DNA of 64,000 nt from Terriglobales bacterium (GCA_035487355.1 DATHMF010000068.1:1-64000), one strand, 5' to 3'. Positions 9,258 through 18,969 are shown, counted from the first letter of the stretch. The notes: generated by a model from the letters alone, not told the origin. Numbers and translations: made by a program.

Positions 9258-10391
9258 ATGAAAAAAAGGGCCGGGATCAAGCAAATCGCTGAAGTCGCGA
9301 AGGTCTCGATTGGAACAGTTGACCGCGCTCTCAATGGCAGGCCGGGCATCAGCGAGGCCACGCGCCAGCGCGTGCTCCGGATTGCAGAAGAATTACTCTA
9401 CCAGCCTAACCTCGCTGCTCGGGCACTCTCGAGAGGCGGTACAAATCTTAAGATAGGTGTCTGCGTTCCACGTGAGATCCACTTTTACTATGACTACGTC
9501 TGGGAAGGTATTCTCAGTGAAGCCAGGCGCTACTCTCAGATGGGAGTCGAATTCCTGAACCGCCCCGCCCCGACGCTTGGTGAAGGCGATGACGAACTGC
9601 TCCGTAGTTTTCTCAAGGATGGAGTACATGGGATCATCCTGGCTCCCGGGAATCCCGATGCAATCACACCTCTGATCAACGAAGCCGAAGAAAGAAGCGT
9701 GCGCGTGGTCTGTGTAACAACCGATGCCCCCCATAGCAAACGGTCCAGCATTATCGGTGGCGAACCCAAGCTGGCAGGGGCGATGGCCGGAGAATTGATG
9801 GCCAAATTTGTGCTGCCGGGCGCTGAGGTCGCCATCATCACGGGCCAGTTATTCACGGAGGATCAAAGGAAGAAAACCGAAGGTTTTTCCGAATCTTTCC
9901 CGAAGCACTGCGAGGATGGCAGGATTGCAGCCGTTGTCGAGGCCCACGAAGACGAGGACGAGTGCTTTTGCAAGACATTTGAAATCCTGGGCGAGATTGC
10001 GAACCTTGCAGGTATTTACGTCAATACTTCAAACTCTCTGCCGGTTTGCCGCGCTATCGGCGCACGTAAGCTCGCTGGAAAAGTGAAATTGATCACGAGC
10101 GACCTCTTCCCCGATCTAGTGCCGTATTTCGAGAAAGGCACTATTTCAGCCTCTATCCATCAGCGACCCCATCGCCAGGGACAACTGGCGGTACGCCGAC
10201 TGCTGGACAACCTGCTGCAAAATACGCCTTTCACAAAAACCAACTTCGTGAATCCAGGATTTGTATTGCAGTCGAATCTTCGGTTCTTCCGCGAAATTCA
10301 ACGACCACTCTCTCCGCGACTCGGACCAGCAAATTCCCCTGGGAGGTTTCTCGAAAACGTTGAGGATTTCTCCTGGCAACATGACGTGTAA
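9258..10391 (+). CDS. LacI-family transcriptional regulator
   Basis: Sugar-responsive DNA-binding protein, 377 residues from the ATG at 9258. The upstream GGAG at 9252-9255 and the position of the helix-turn-helix favour this ATG over an in-frame start at 9225. The N-terminal HTH (IKQIAEVAKVSIGTVDRALN) and hinge helix (NLAARALSRGG) are of LacI type. The rest is a periplasmic-binding-protein-like effector domain (IGVCVPREIHFYYDYVWEGI ... IILAPGNPDAITPLI ... VVCVTTDAPHS ... GPGAEVAIITGQ-like and SISASIHQRPHRQGQLAVRRL-like segments). Such a domain binds a sugar or sugar phosphate. It lies between a GH3 hydrolase (divergent) and a TonB-dependent receptor (same strand), and matching palindromes flank it on both sides. 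I infer that it represses both and perhaps itself. Confidence 0.92.
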   Translation: MKKRAGIKQIAEVAKVSIGTVDRALNGRPGISEATRQRVLRIAEELLYQPNLAARALSRGGTNLKIGVCVPREIHFYYDYVWEGILSEARRYSQMGVEFLNRPAPTLGEGDDELLRSFLKDGVHGIILAPGNPDAITPLINEAEERSVRVVCVTTDAPHSKRSSIIGGEPKLAGAMAGELMAKFVLPGAEVAIITGQLFTEDQRKKTEGFSESFPKHCEDGRIAAVVEAHEDEDECFCKTFEILGEIANLAGIYVNTSNSLPVCRAIGARKLAGKVKLITSDLFPDLVPYFEKGTISASIHQRPHRQGQLAVRRLLDNLLQNTPFTKTNFVNPGFVLQSNLRFFREIQRPLSPRLGPANSPGRFLENVEDFSWQHDV

Positions 10392-10406
10392 CTTAAGACC
10401 GCCTTC

Positions 10407-10417
10407 CGTTAACGTAC
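10407..10417. promoter_or_regulatory. Half-conserved LacI-type operator candidate
   Basis: CGTTAACGTAC, with a perfect CGTTAACG core, lies 16 bases after the LacI-type stop codon. It repeats the core of the sites at 9068 and 10594. It may be an auxiliary operator for the receptor promoter 150 bases downstream; this is inference from sequence similarity only. Confidence 0.4.
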
Positions 10418-10559
10418 CGCATTTACAGGAATGCGTCTTTTCTAAGGTTCTCGCCCTTCGCCCCCGATACGCATTTCACCCGGCCTTGAGTCACGGTTTA
10501 CCAAACCGATATTGTTCGCCTTCTAGCTGAATTTTTCTTGAAAATTGCCAAAATTTCTC

Positions 10560-10587
10560 TTGACAACTCGTCTAGTGCTTTTATATT
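10560..10587 (+). promoter_or_regulatory. Sigma-70-type promoter of the TonB-dependent receptor gene
   Basis: A consensus -35 (TTGACA, 10560-10565) is followed after 16 bases by TATATT (10582-10587), with TATTAT two bases further on as an alternative -10. The predicted start of transcription (about 10594) coincides with the left arm of the large palindrome at 10594-10619, the usual position of a repressor site. This leaves a leader of about 190 bases before the receptor gene. Confidence 0.65.
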
Positions 10588-10593
10588 ATCGCG

Positions 10594-10619
10594 CTCCAAC
10601 GTTAACGTACACGTTGGAG
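10594..10619. promoter_or_regulatory. 26-base near-perfect palindromic operator
   Basis: The arms CTCCAACGT (10594-10602) and ACGTTGGAG (10611-10619) are perfect inverted copies, centred on a CG step at 10606-10607; only two base pairs near the centre do not match. The size, symmetry and central CG fit a LacI-family operator. It overlaps the expected transcription start of the TonB-dependent receptor gene, and the adjacent LacI-type protein (9258-10391) is the obvious candidate ligand. Confidence 0.65.
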
Positions 10620-10781
10620 GTCACCCAATTTTCATCAGGGGAAACCTCATGATCGATAACATGTAAGGTTTTTTCAACTAACTGAAAATAAACAGGTTAA
10701 TTAACGGACAAGAAAGAGAATTAGCCATTTCTTTTTGCGTATTTTGCAGCAAAAAAATCTATCGTCAATTGGAGGGTTATT

Positions 10782-13700
10782 ATGCATTATCGGTCTCGTG
10801 GTGTAGTTCAAAATAGTGCCATAAAACGCCAAGCTTCTTCCTTGGTAGTTCCTGTAAAAAGACCAATGATGTTACTCGTGGGAGTCACCTGTCTGGTGCT
10901 GGCCCTGAGTCTTGCACCGGCAGTGTTCGCGCAGACTGATACGGGTTCCGTGCGGGGCACCGTGACGGACGAGCAAGACAAAGCCGTTACCGGAGCCGAC
11001 GTCACGATGACCAACGTGGACACGGCATATTCGCGAAGCAAGAAGACTGACGCGGATGGCAACTACGGGTTCCAGAGCCTTCCGGCAGGTCGCTATACTT
11101 TGAAAGTGGCCGGCACTCAAGGCTTCAAGACATTCGAAGAAAAAGACATTATCCTCCACGTCAACGACAACCTGACGCTTGACGCCAAATTGGTAGTCGG
11201 GACCGCTACCCAAACGGTGGAAGTAATCGCCACCCCGAACGCGGTTGAGCTGACCACTGCTGAATTGAGCGGCACGGTTGAGGGTACCCAGATCACTCAA
11301 TTGCCGCTCAACGGCCGGAGCTTCGCCCAGTTGCTTACGCTGGTTCCGGGCGTAGAGGTTGATGCTGGCTTTAGCTACGACAAGAAAGGCCTTAACGGCG
11401 GCGCAGACATCTCCGTTAGCGGCGGCGCCTCGAATGCAAACCTGTTTCTGGTGGATGGCGCCAACAACGTCGACGTGGGATCGAACCGCACCATACTTGT
11501 TTACCCCTCCCTTGACTCCATTCAGGAGTTTAAGGTCGAGCGCAACAGCTATAACGCCGCATTCGGTGGAGCCGGCGGCGGCGTCGTCACCATCGTCTCC
11601 AAGTCGGGAACAAATGGTTTTCACGGCAGCGCCTATTATTTTGGCCGCAATGACCTTCTCGATGCCAAGGACCCCGTTCTTAATGCTATCGACCCGAAAT
11701 CCAAGAAGAATTCGATTCGCCGCAACGACTTCGGATTTTCCTTCGGGGGACCCATCAAGAGGGACAAAATCTTTTTCTTCGTATCGGAGGAATGGAACCG
11801 GCTGATCCAGGGTGTAGTGAAGACCGCTCATGTACCCACGCCTTTGCAGCGTACCGGTGACTTCTCCGACTCTGCCCTTGATACTACCTTCAGCAGCGGC
11901 AGTACTGTTGGTTGCCTTCCGACTGGCGGACTCCACGATCCGAATCCAACAAATCCTGGCGGCGCATTTACGGCGTCCCCCTCCACTCCAGGTGTCATAG
12001 ACATCATCCCCGCGGGACGCCAGGGTAAGGCTGGGTCTACGATCCTGAACACTTATTTCTTGCCGACGCTTCCTAAGGGAGCCCCTAACTACGGGTGCGG
12101 CACCAACTGGGCGAAATCGATTGGTCAGCCGACCTTCTATCGCGAAGATAGCGTCCGCGGGGACGTCAATCTCAGCAAGTCACTACAATTGATGTTGAAA
12201 TATACGGGTGATTCCTGGAATTTTGGTCCTTCCGCCGTAGGCAATAGTGGGTGGGGAGCTGATTCCGGGGCATCCCAGATCCAGGAATCGTGGAGCCAGC
12301 CGTCGCGCATTGCCGTGGGCAAGTTGAGCAAGGTTTTCGGCGCCAGCGCGGTGAACGATTTCCAGTTCTCCTACTCGGCGAATCGGATCAATATCGGTCA
12401 AGCAAATCCGGCCGTGGCACAAGCTCTCAACCAGGTGATTCCAACATTTTTCCCGTCGGCGGGGAATGTGGCCAATCAGCCTCCGGTGTGGATTAATGGT
12501 GGCGGCCTTCCGACGATTTGGAGCTTCGCTCCCTGGAGCAACCGGGAAGACCTCTTCGCCTGGCAAGATGACTATTCGAAGGTCATAAACCGCCATACTC
12601 TGAAGCTGGGAGTCATTTACAGCCACAATGCCAAAGATCAGGACAACTTCTCCCAGAAACAGGGCGTGACCTTTGGTCCGGGCGGATACAACGGCTGCAA
12701 GAACGTTGGCGATCCAGGGTGTGCGGGCCTTGCCTTCACCAACACCGGCTATGGCCCGGCTGATTATATTCTGGCGAACATGGGGTTCAACTGGGGCGAA
12801 CAGAACGTCATTTTCAAAAAACAAGGCCGCTGGCAGAACTTTGAGGCTTATGTCAACGACGACATGAAGGTAACCAACCGCCTGACGCTGAATTTGGGTA
12901 TTCGCTATTCCTTCCTGCCCAATCCCTACCAGGCGAATGACCAATTGACGGTATTCAACCCCATTGCATTTAATCCCGCGCTCGGCAATGCGCCCTGCAA
13001 CGGCTTGTTGTACTCGCCGGGCCTCAGTTCAAATCCTTGTCCGGCGGGAACGGGCGGAATGGTTGGGCCCAACCGTTCAATTCAACACAACTTTTATATG
13101 GGCTTTGCGCCCCGGCTGGGTGCGGCTTGGGATCCCACGGGCTCAGGCAAGTGGTCCATACGGGCAGGATTCGGTCAGTTTTACAACCGTGACGATATCT
13201 ATGTGACGGACGGAACCGCCGGTAGCAACCCGCCATTCGTTGCCAGCTTCAATTCAGTAAACGGCAACGGCCGGTTCCTGGACAATACCAACCAGCTTCC
13301 CGCCTGCGCCCCGAACTGCTTTGGCACGGGTTTAGGGATTCCCAATATTGGCCAGGACCTCAATTCCCGGGCGCCCTATACCCTGCAATACAATCTGACC
13401 ATCCAGCATGAAGTGTGGAAGGATGCGCGCGTGGAAGTGGGCTACGTCGGCAGCCGAACAAAAAACTGGACGAGCAAATATGACGCCAACGCCATCGCTC
13501 CGGCTAACAGGCTGGCCTTTGCACAATCGAATGGCAATGCGGCTGGAAATTTGCTCAGGCCTCTCAATGCGCTAACTACCGGCGAATTGCCGTTTTTCTC
13601 GCATCGCGGCAGCGGGCGGTACGACTCGCTGCAAACGGCGTTTACCACGCGCTTCCAGCGCAATTCCCTCTTCCAGCTAAGCTACACCTACTCCAAAACG

Positions 13701-14468
13701 TTTTCGGATACATACCTGCACGTCAACAATGGAAATGGAACTGGTGGGCTTGTTTTAGATCCGTTCAATCGTAGAGCTGGCTACGGGCTCGCTTCCATCA
13801 ACCGGCCACACATTTTTTCGGCCAACGTGGTCTACAACCTACCTACCTTGCAGGATACGCCGCGGTTTGTTCGCGGTCCCTTCGGCTCATGGCAACTCAG
13901 CTCGATCATCAATCTATCGAGTGGGTCCTCCTATACACCATTTATCGGAGGCATATCGAATGTTAACGATCCGTCCGGCATTGGCAACGGTACGGGCAAT
14001 GCGCTCTTCTCTCAGATGCCCAACATAGTACCGGGACAGCCCTGCAGAAACCCCAGCTTTGACAACTTCCAATGGATCAACCCGAAGCGTTACACGATGA
14101 ATGGGTTCAAGTTGGGCACGATCGGAAACGCCCCCATCGGCGACTGCCTTGGGCCGCCCACCCGCACGGTTGACTTCTCAGTGTCGAAGAACTTCCATCT
14201 AACCGAGCGGGTAGAAATGCAGTTCCGGATGGATTCTTTCAATCTCTTCAACCATCCGAATTATGGCAACCCCGGCGGCGCTATCGGCTTCAACGCTCCG
14301 AACACCGCTGGTAGTCCCGAGTTCGTGGACAAGAATGGAAACTCGACAACCGTTCTGGCGAATGCAGTTTCGATCCAGAACAGTACGCCTGCTGCTCATC
14401 CCGGTACGGTAGGCACCCAATCGGACCGAAGCCGAGAATTTCAGTACTCGATCCGGTTCGTCTTCTAA
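10782..14468 (+). CDS. TonB-dependent receptor with N-terminal carboxypeptidase-regulatory-like domain
   Basis: Outer-membrane active-transport receptor, 1228 residues. The start is supported by GGAGG about 8 bases upstream. A long N-region precedes the signal peptide (MMLLVGVTCLVLALSLAPAVFAQ, about residues 29-51). Next comes a carboxypeptidase-regulatory-like/CNA-B-type domain (GTVTDEQDKAVTGADVTMTN, about 58-140), the plug (LPLNGRSFAQLLTLVPGV ... DGANNVDVGSNRTI ... VVTIVSKSGTNGFHGSAYY) and a long beta-barrel ending in a terminal aromatic residue (YSIRFVF). This architecture is a large, expanded family in Acidobacteriota, and individual substrates are not known. A promoter with an overlapping LacI-type palindrome lies upstream and a strong intrinsic terminator downstream. 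With the adjacent GH3 enzyme I infer uptake of an oligosaccharide. Confidence 0.93.
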   Translation: MHYRSRGVVQNSAIKRQASSLVVPVKRPMMLLVGVTCLVLALSLAPAVFAQTDTGSVRGTVTDEQDKAVTGADVTMTNVDTAYSRSKKTDADGNYGFQSLPAGRYTLKVAGTQGFKTFEEKDIILHVNDNLTLDAKLVVGTATQTVEVIATPNAVELTTAELSGTVEGTQITQLPLNGRSFAQLLTLVPGVEVDAGFSYDKKGLNGGADISVSGGASNANLFLVDGANNVDVGSNRTILVYPSLDSIQEFKVERNSYNAAFGGAGGGVVTIVSKSGTNGFHGSAYYFGRNDLLDAKDPVLNAIDPKSKKNSIRRNDFGFSFGGPIKRDKIFFFVSEEWNRLIQGVVKTAHVPTPLQRTGDFSDSALDTTFSSGSTVGCLPTGGLHDPNPTNPGGAFTASPSTPGVIDIIPAGRQGKAGSTILNTYFLPTLPKGAPNYGCGTNWAKSIGQPTFYREDSVRGDVNLSKSLQLMLKYTGDSWNFGPSAVGNSGWGADSGASQIQESWSQPSRIAVGKLSKVFGASAVNDFQFSYSANRINIGQANPAVAQALNQVIPTFFPSAGNVANQPPVWINGGGLPTIWSFAPWSNREDLFAWQDDYSKVINRHTLKLGVIYSHNAKDQDNFSQKQGVTFGPGGYNGCKNVGDPGCAGLAFTNTGYGPADYILANMGFNWGEQNVIFKKQGRWQNFEAYVNDDMKVTNRLTLNLGIRYSFLPNPYQANDQLTVFNPIAFNPALGNAPCNGLLYSPGLSSNPCPAGTGGMVGPNRSIQHNFYMGFAPRLGAAWDPTGSGKWSIRAGFGQFYNRDDIYVTDGTAGSNPPFVASFNSVNGNGRFLDNTNQLPACAPNCFGTGLGIPNIGQDLNSRAPYTLQYNLTIQHEVWKDARVEVGYVGSRTKNWTSKYDANAIAPANRLAFAQSNGNAAGNLLRPLNALTTGELPFFSHRGSGRYDSLQTAFTTRFQRNSLFQLSYTYSKTFSDTYLHVNNGNGTGGLVLDPFNRRAGYGLASINRPHIFSANVVYNLPTLQDTPRFVRGPFGSWQLSSIINLSSGSSYTPFIGGISNVNDPSGIGNGTGNALFSQMPNIVPGQPCRNPSFDNFQWINPKRYTMNGFKLGTIGNAPIGDCLGPPTRTVDFSVSKNFHLTERVEMQFRMDSFNLFNHPNYGNPGGAIGFNAPNTAGSPEFVDKNGNSTTVLANAVSIQNSTPAAHPGTVGTQSDRSREFQYSIRFVF

Positions 14469-14491
14469 GGTGTTGGGAGAATCCGATGTTG

Positions 14492-14530
14492 AAATGTCCC
14501 GCTGGCAACCACGCCAGCGGGACATTTTTT
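14492..14530 (+). terminator. Intrinsic terminator after the TonB-dependent receptor gene
   Basis: A perfect 15-bp stem (14492-14506 with 14513-14527) closes a six-base loop (AACCAC) and runs into TTTTTT (14525-14530). It begins 23 bases after the receptor stop codon. The A-rich left edge could allow some function on the other strand as well, but no minus-strand gene ends here. Confidence 0.92.
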
Positions 14531-14699
14531 ACTCTCTCAGCTCGTTGAAAAACACCAATGTCGCATCTCTTTCCGTCTCCGATCTGTCCTCGACCAAAGC
14601 GGCTCTGTCGAAAATACACAAGGGCGTCTTATGTGTGGATGGGTTGCGGCGCTGTCGAATCGGCCGATCGCGAATTGAGGTTTGCTTTAGGGAAAAAAG

Positions 14700-16544
14700 T
14701 TGTCTATGTTTAAGCCACACATGTTCAGGTATCCCTCAAAATCCTGGCTTCTCCTGATCTTTTTCATGTTTTTCAATCTGACGGCGCAGGGCCAAGGGCC
14801 TCAGGCTGTTCCAGCTCCAGTGCAGGTACCGCCGCCCGCGAAACGCGCCCCCTCTGGCAAGAAGGAGCGGAGCGCGTTTCCCCCGGTCCCAACTTTTAAA
14901 GACATTGCCAAGGAAGTTGGCCTTACCGTTTCTCACATAGCCGCCCCCGAAGCGCATTACGTGATCGATTCAACCAGCGGCGGTGTCGGCCTATTTGACT
15001 GCGACGACGATGGTCGGCTGGATGTTCTCCTGGTGAATGGCTCGACCGTAGAGAGATTGCGCCAGGGCGGCGACCCCATGGTTACTCTTTATCACCAAGA
15101 GCCAAATGGCACTTTCAAAGACATTACCAAGGAAGCCGGTCTGACAAGGCTGGGCTGGGGTATGGGCGTTGCCGTCGCTGACTACGATAACGACGGCAAG
15201 CTCGATCTATTTGTCACCGGCTACAACGGCAACGTGCTCTACCACAATCTGGGCAATTGCAAATTCGAAGACGTCACCGAGAAGGCCGGGGTCCGCGGTG
15301 GAGGGTTCAGCACGGGCGCAGCATGGGGTGATTACGATCGCGACGGCAACGTTGACTTGTTCGTCGCCCGCTATTCGCACCTGGACATGAATAATCTTCC
15401 GCAGTTCGGCAGCAAGAAATTCTGCCGGTTCAAAGGCATCCTCGTCCAGTGCGGCCCCTGGGGCCTGGAAGGCGAATCCGATTTTCTTTATCACAATCGT
15501 GGTGACGGCACTTTTGAAGAGGTTTCAGTCAAAGCCGGCGTCCACGATGCCATCGGCTATTATGGCCTCGGCGTGATGTGGGCCGATTACGACGACGATG
15601 GCTGGCCCGATCTCCTGGTCGCCAACGACTCCGTGCCCAACTATCTCTATCACAACGATCACGACGGTACATTCACCGACGTCGGTTTGCTGGCCGGTGT
15701 TGCGCTGAGCGGTGAAGGCCTGGAACTTGGGAACATGGGAGTGGATTTCGGCGACTACGACCACAGCGGACGCTTGAGCTTTTTTGTTACCCACTTTGAA
15801 GAGCAGCCCAATTCGCTGTATCGCAACATGGGCGCCAAGGGTTTCGATGATGTGAGTTGGACCTCTGGAGTGGGCCCGCCCGGCTATCCTTACGTTGGCT
15901 GGGGCACGGCTTTCTTTGATATGGATAACGATACTTGGCTCGACCTTCTTGTAGCCAACGGCCACGTGTATCCGCAGATCGACACGTTGGAGGGCGGCCC
16001 TCGGTATCGTGAGCCGCTCCTTCTCCATCGCAATAATCGTGACGGCACCTTTGACGAGGTCTCCAAGGAATCCGGCCTCGCCGCTCTCCCTCTTCATTCC
16101 CGCCGCGGCGCCGCTTTTGGCGACGTCTTCAACACCGGAAATATTGACGTCCTGCTCTTAAACGTCGGCGAGCCACCCTCTCTCCTCAAGAACATGAATG
16201 CCGACGGCTATCACCGCGTCCTCTTCAAGCTCATCGGCACAAAAAGCAACCGCGCCGCGATTGGCGCCCGGGTGACCATCCGCGCAGCCGGTGTCCAGCA
16301 ATTCAGCGAAGTGCGCGGCGGAAGCAGCTACCTGTCGCAGAACGACTTGCGCTTGCATTTCGGTCTGGGCACCGCCGGCAAGATAGAATCGGTGCAGATT
16401 CGCTGGCCGAACGGTAATGTGGAGCCGCTCCAGGATGTTGCTGCTGACTACATTTATACTGTCGTTGAAGGGAAAGGGATCCAGGACAGGAAGCCGCTAC
16501 CTCCTCTGTCTCCCGGACACAGTACGCCGAGCGGCGCTCGTTGA
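14700..16544 (+). CDS. FG-GAP repeat / ASPIC-UnbV (CRTAC1-type) exported protein
   Basis: Exported beta-propeller protein of 614 residues and second of three paralogs in the window. The start is either TTG at 14700, six bases after AGGGA, or ATG at 14706. The signal peptide is SWLLLIFFMFFNLTAQGQG, followed by a Pro/Ala-rich linker. FG-GAP repeats include LFDCDDDGRLDVLLVNG, VADYDNDGKLDLFVTGY, WGDYDRDGNVDLFVARY, WADYDDDGWPDLLVAND and FFDMDNDTWLDLLVANG. The C-terminal ASPIC/UnbV domain is IGARVTI ... GSSYLSQNDLRLHFGLG ... IRWPNGNVEPL. It is followed after 91 bases by a TPR protein on the same strand, probably in one transcript. Its role is unknown; its position after a TonB-dependent receptor suggests a surface function. 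Confidence 0.9.
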   Translation: MSMFKPHMFRYPSKSWLLLIFFMFFNLTAQGQGPQAVPAPVQVPPPAKRAPSGKKERSAFPPVPTFKDIAKEVGLTVSHIAAPEAHYVIDSTSGGVGLFDCDDDGRLDVLLVNGSTVERLRQGGDPMVTLYHQEPNGTFKDITKEAGLTRLGWGMGVAVADYDNDGKLDLFVTGYNGNVLYHNLGNCKFEDVTEKAGVRGGGFSTGAAWGDYDRDGNVDLFVARYSHLDMNNLPQFGSKKFCRFKGILVQCGPWGLEGESDFLYHNRGDGTFEEVSVKAGVHDAIGYYGLGVMWADYDDDGWPDLLVANDSVPNYLYHNDHDGTFTDVGLLAGVALSGEGLELGNMGVDFGDYDHSGRLSFFVTHFEEQPNSLYRNMGAKGFDDVSWTSGVGPPGYPYVGWGTAFFDMDNDTWLDLLVANGHVYPQIDTLEGGPRYREPLLLHRNNRDGTFDEVSKESGLAALPLHSRRGAAFGDVFNTGNIDVLLLNVGEPPSLLKNMNADGYHRVLFKLIGTKSNRAAIGARVTIRAAGVQQFSEVRGGSSYLSQNDLRLHFGLGTAGKIESVQIRWPNGNVEPLQDVAADYIYTVVEGKGIQDRKPLPPLSPGHSTPSGAR

Positions 16545-16635
16545 ACGGGCCGGAACTTCTTCAATGCGGGCCGCGGCCCTCGTCACAAATTCCGCCGACG
16601 ATCCCATGTTTTCGGTTCGCAAGTGAGCTATCTCT

Positions 16636-18969
16636 TTGAATGGTCTCTTGAAACGCATCTCGGCAAGCCTCATGGTGATTGCTACGCTGGCGGCGTCGTT
16701 TCCTCGCGCCAGTCGAGCAGCCGATAATCCCGCCAAGACCCTCCAGGCGGAGTTTCAGGCCGCCAAGGCCTCCTTGGCGTCAGGCGATCTTGCCTCGGCG
16801 GAAAATCATTACATTGACACGATCGTGCTTGGTTTGCGCCAGATCGCACATCTCTCTCTCTCCCTGGGAGAAACCGATCAGGCCGCTGCTTATCTGGACT
16901 CCGCGCTGAAGCTCAAGCCGGGTGACGTTGAGACTCAGGTGGATGCCGCCGGCGTTTGCTTCCGCAAGGGAGAAGCCGATAAGGCGAAGGAGCTGCTGAA
17001 GTCTGTTGTAGCTAAAGAGCCGAACCATGCGCGGGCACGCGGCCTCCTGGGCCGAATTTATGTGTTCGAGGGAGATTCTGATAGTGCGATCCAGGAATTG
17101 AAGGCTTCGCTAGATGCCGAGGATGATTTCGAGACCGGCTATTTTCTTGGAATTGCCTACTTGACGGCAAAGAAGTTGCCCGAGGCCTCAGCCTGGTTCC
17201 ATCAACTTGAGTCCAGGATGGGGGAATCGGCGGCGCTCCATATGATGTTTGGCCGGGCTTATCTGGTCGCCAAGATCCCGCAGCAGGCTATCCCTGAATT
17301 TCGCCAGGCGATTAGGCTTGATCCGAAGTATCCGCGCGCTCACGGCTTTCTCGGATACGCCTATCTTGAGCATTATCAGGAAGAAGGTTACCCCCAGGCG
17401 CGCGAAGAATTCGAAAAAGAGGTTAAGCTCCATCCCGATGAATATCAGGTGCTGGAACTTCTGGGAATCGCGGACGTGAACTTGCGCGACTATCCTGCGG
17501 CAGAAGTTGCTCTTCTCCACGCAGAGCGGCTACAGCCCAAGGAGACTTCCGTCTATCTCTATCTGGGCGAAACCTACGCGGCAACGAATCGCATCCAGGC
17601 AGCGGTCGAAGTTCTCGAGAAGTACGTCAGTATGGTGGGTAACCCGGAACAAGACAAGCTGCGCGAGGTCAGCCGGGCATACTATTTGCTCGGGCAGAAT
17701 CTGCGACGGCTCGGCCGCGAAGAGGAGGCCAGAAAAGCGCTGGTACGCTCCCAGCAGATACGAGAAGCGAAGTTCAAGTACGATGTGAAGCACATTTTCG
17801 ATGAGAAGAAAAGTCCGGAAGATGACCGCGAGAGTCGCGTTTCGGACCCTGTCGCTGACCTGCTTGAGGCGGGTTCCCCGGAGGAAAAGCAAGGCGCGCA
17901 GACCATGATCCAGCAGGGCTTGCCGGCGGGTCCGGTGACCAGGCAGCCGGCCACGGCGAAAGAAACGGAAGCAGCCAGGCAATACCATTCCTTTGTCGGG
18001 GAAATTCTGGGCAGTTCCTATAACGACCTGGGCGTGATGCGGGCCAAAGACTCAAAATTTCCCGAAGCCGCTGAGTTTTTCAGGCAGGCTTCCGCGTGGG
18101 AGCCCGATCTCCCGGGCCTGGACCGCAACTGGGGATTAGCCAGCTTCCGTGCCGAGCTCTACCAGGAAGCTGTTCCACCGCTCGATCGCCAGCTCAAAGC
18201 GCATCCCGACGATTCCTTGATCCGCCAAGTTCTAGGCCTTAGCTATTCCATGTTGGAGAACTATCCGAAGGTTGTTGATGTTCTCCACCCCTTGCTCGAA
18301 AATCCGCCCGACGATCCTGGCCTGCTCTTGGCGTGGGGTACGGCTCTGGTACGCACGCGTCAATCCGGAACTGCTGCAGGTATTTTCCGCCGGCTTCTGG
18401 AGCAAAATGCCGACAACGCCTCGGTCCACCTCTTGCTTGGGAAGGCCTACGCGCAACAGGAAGATTATCCCAGCGCTGTCAATGAGTTTAGCAATGCTCT
18501 GCGGCTCGATCCCCGGCTTTCAGAGGCTCACTATTACACCGGTCTGGTCTATCTACAGCAGAACGAGTTCGAATCTGCCGCGCGGGAATTTCGCGCCGAA
18601 CTCGACATAAGCCCGGGCGATGCGCACACAATGTACCATCTTGGCTATACGCTGCTCTTGCAAGGCCAATTGCAGGAGTCTGTTGCCCTTTTGCGCCAGG
18701 TTGTCAAGGCCATTCCCGATTATGAACTGGCTTACTTCGAGCTCGGGCGCGCCCTCCTGCAGCAGGAAGATACAACCGGCGCCATTGAAAGCCTGGAAAC
18801 AGCCAAAAAGCTTGCCCCTGATCACGACGCCGTGTACTTTCAATTGAGCCAAGCTTATCGTCGCGCTGGCCGCGTGCAGGAAGCCGGACTGGCGCTGGCG
18901 GCTTACCAGAAACTAATAGAGGCGAACAGGCTAAAGAAGCGCAAAAGCTTGGAGATAGACAAGCCCTAA
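16636..18969 (+). CDS. Large exported TPR-repeat protein
   Basis: Periplasmic protein of 777 residues made almost entirely of tetratricopeptide repeats (such as AHLSLSLGETDQAAAYLDSALKLKP-like and LGKAYAQQEDYPSAVNEF segments). These serve as protein-protein interaction scaffolds. The proposed start is a TTG at 16636, because it gives a well-formed signal peptide (LLKRISASLMVIATLAASF ... RAA); the next ATG (16672) would remove the positively charged N-region. Two TPR blocks (roughly residues 30-375 and 450-765) are separated by a charged linker near 380-430. The 91-base spacing after an FG-GAP/UnbV gene suggests co-transcription. The pairing of FG-GAP/UnbV and TPR proteins suggests that they interact, but no direct evidence is visible. 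Confidence 0.88.
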   Translation: MNGLLKRISASLMVIATLAASFPRASRAADNPAKTLQAEFQAAKASLASGDLASAENHYIDTIVLGLRQIAHLSLSLGETDQAAAYLDSALKLKPGDVETQVDAAGVCFRKGEADKAKELLKSVVAKEPNHARARGLLGRIYVFEGDSDSAIQELKASLDAEDDFETGYFLGIAYLTAKKLPEASAWFHQLESRMGESAALHMMFGRAYLVAKIPQQAIPEFRQAIRLDPKYPRAHGFLGYAYLEHYQEEGYPQAREEFEKEVKLHPDEYQVLELLGIADVNLRDYPAAEVALLHAERLQPKETSVYLYLGETYAATNRIQAAVEVLEKYVSMVGNPEQDKLREVSRAYYLLGQNLRRLGREEEARKALVRSQQIREAKFKYDVKHIFDEKKSPEDDRESRVSDPVADLLEAGSPEEKQGAQTMIQQGLPAGPVTRQPATAKETEAARQYHSFVGEILGSSYNDLGVMRAKDSKFPEAAEFFRQASAWEPDLPGLDRNWGLASFRAELYQEAVPPLDRQLKAHPDDSLIRQVLGLSYSMLENYPKVVDVLHPLLENPPDDPGLLLAWGTALVRTRQSGTAAGIFRRLLEQNADNASVHLLLGKAYAQQEDYPSAVNEFSNALRLDPRLSEAHYYTGLVYLQQNEFESAAREFRAELDISPGDAHTMYHLGYTLLLQGQLQESVALLRQVVKAIPDYELAYFELGRALLQQEDTTGAIESLETAKKLAPDHDAVYFQLSQAYRRAGRVQEAGLALAAYQKLIEANRLKKRKSLEIDKP

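Noticed and set aside
10872-11936. Minus-strand open frame of 354 codons within the TonB-dependent receptor gene
   Set aside because: A shadow of codon bias in the receptor gene; no domain and no ribosome-binding site.
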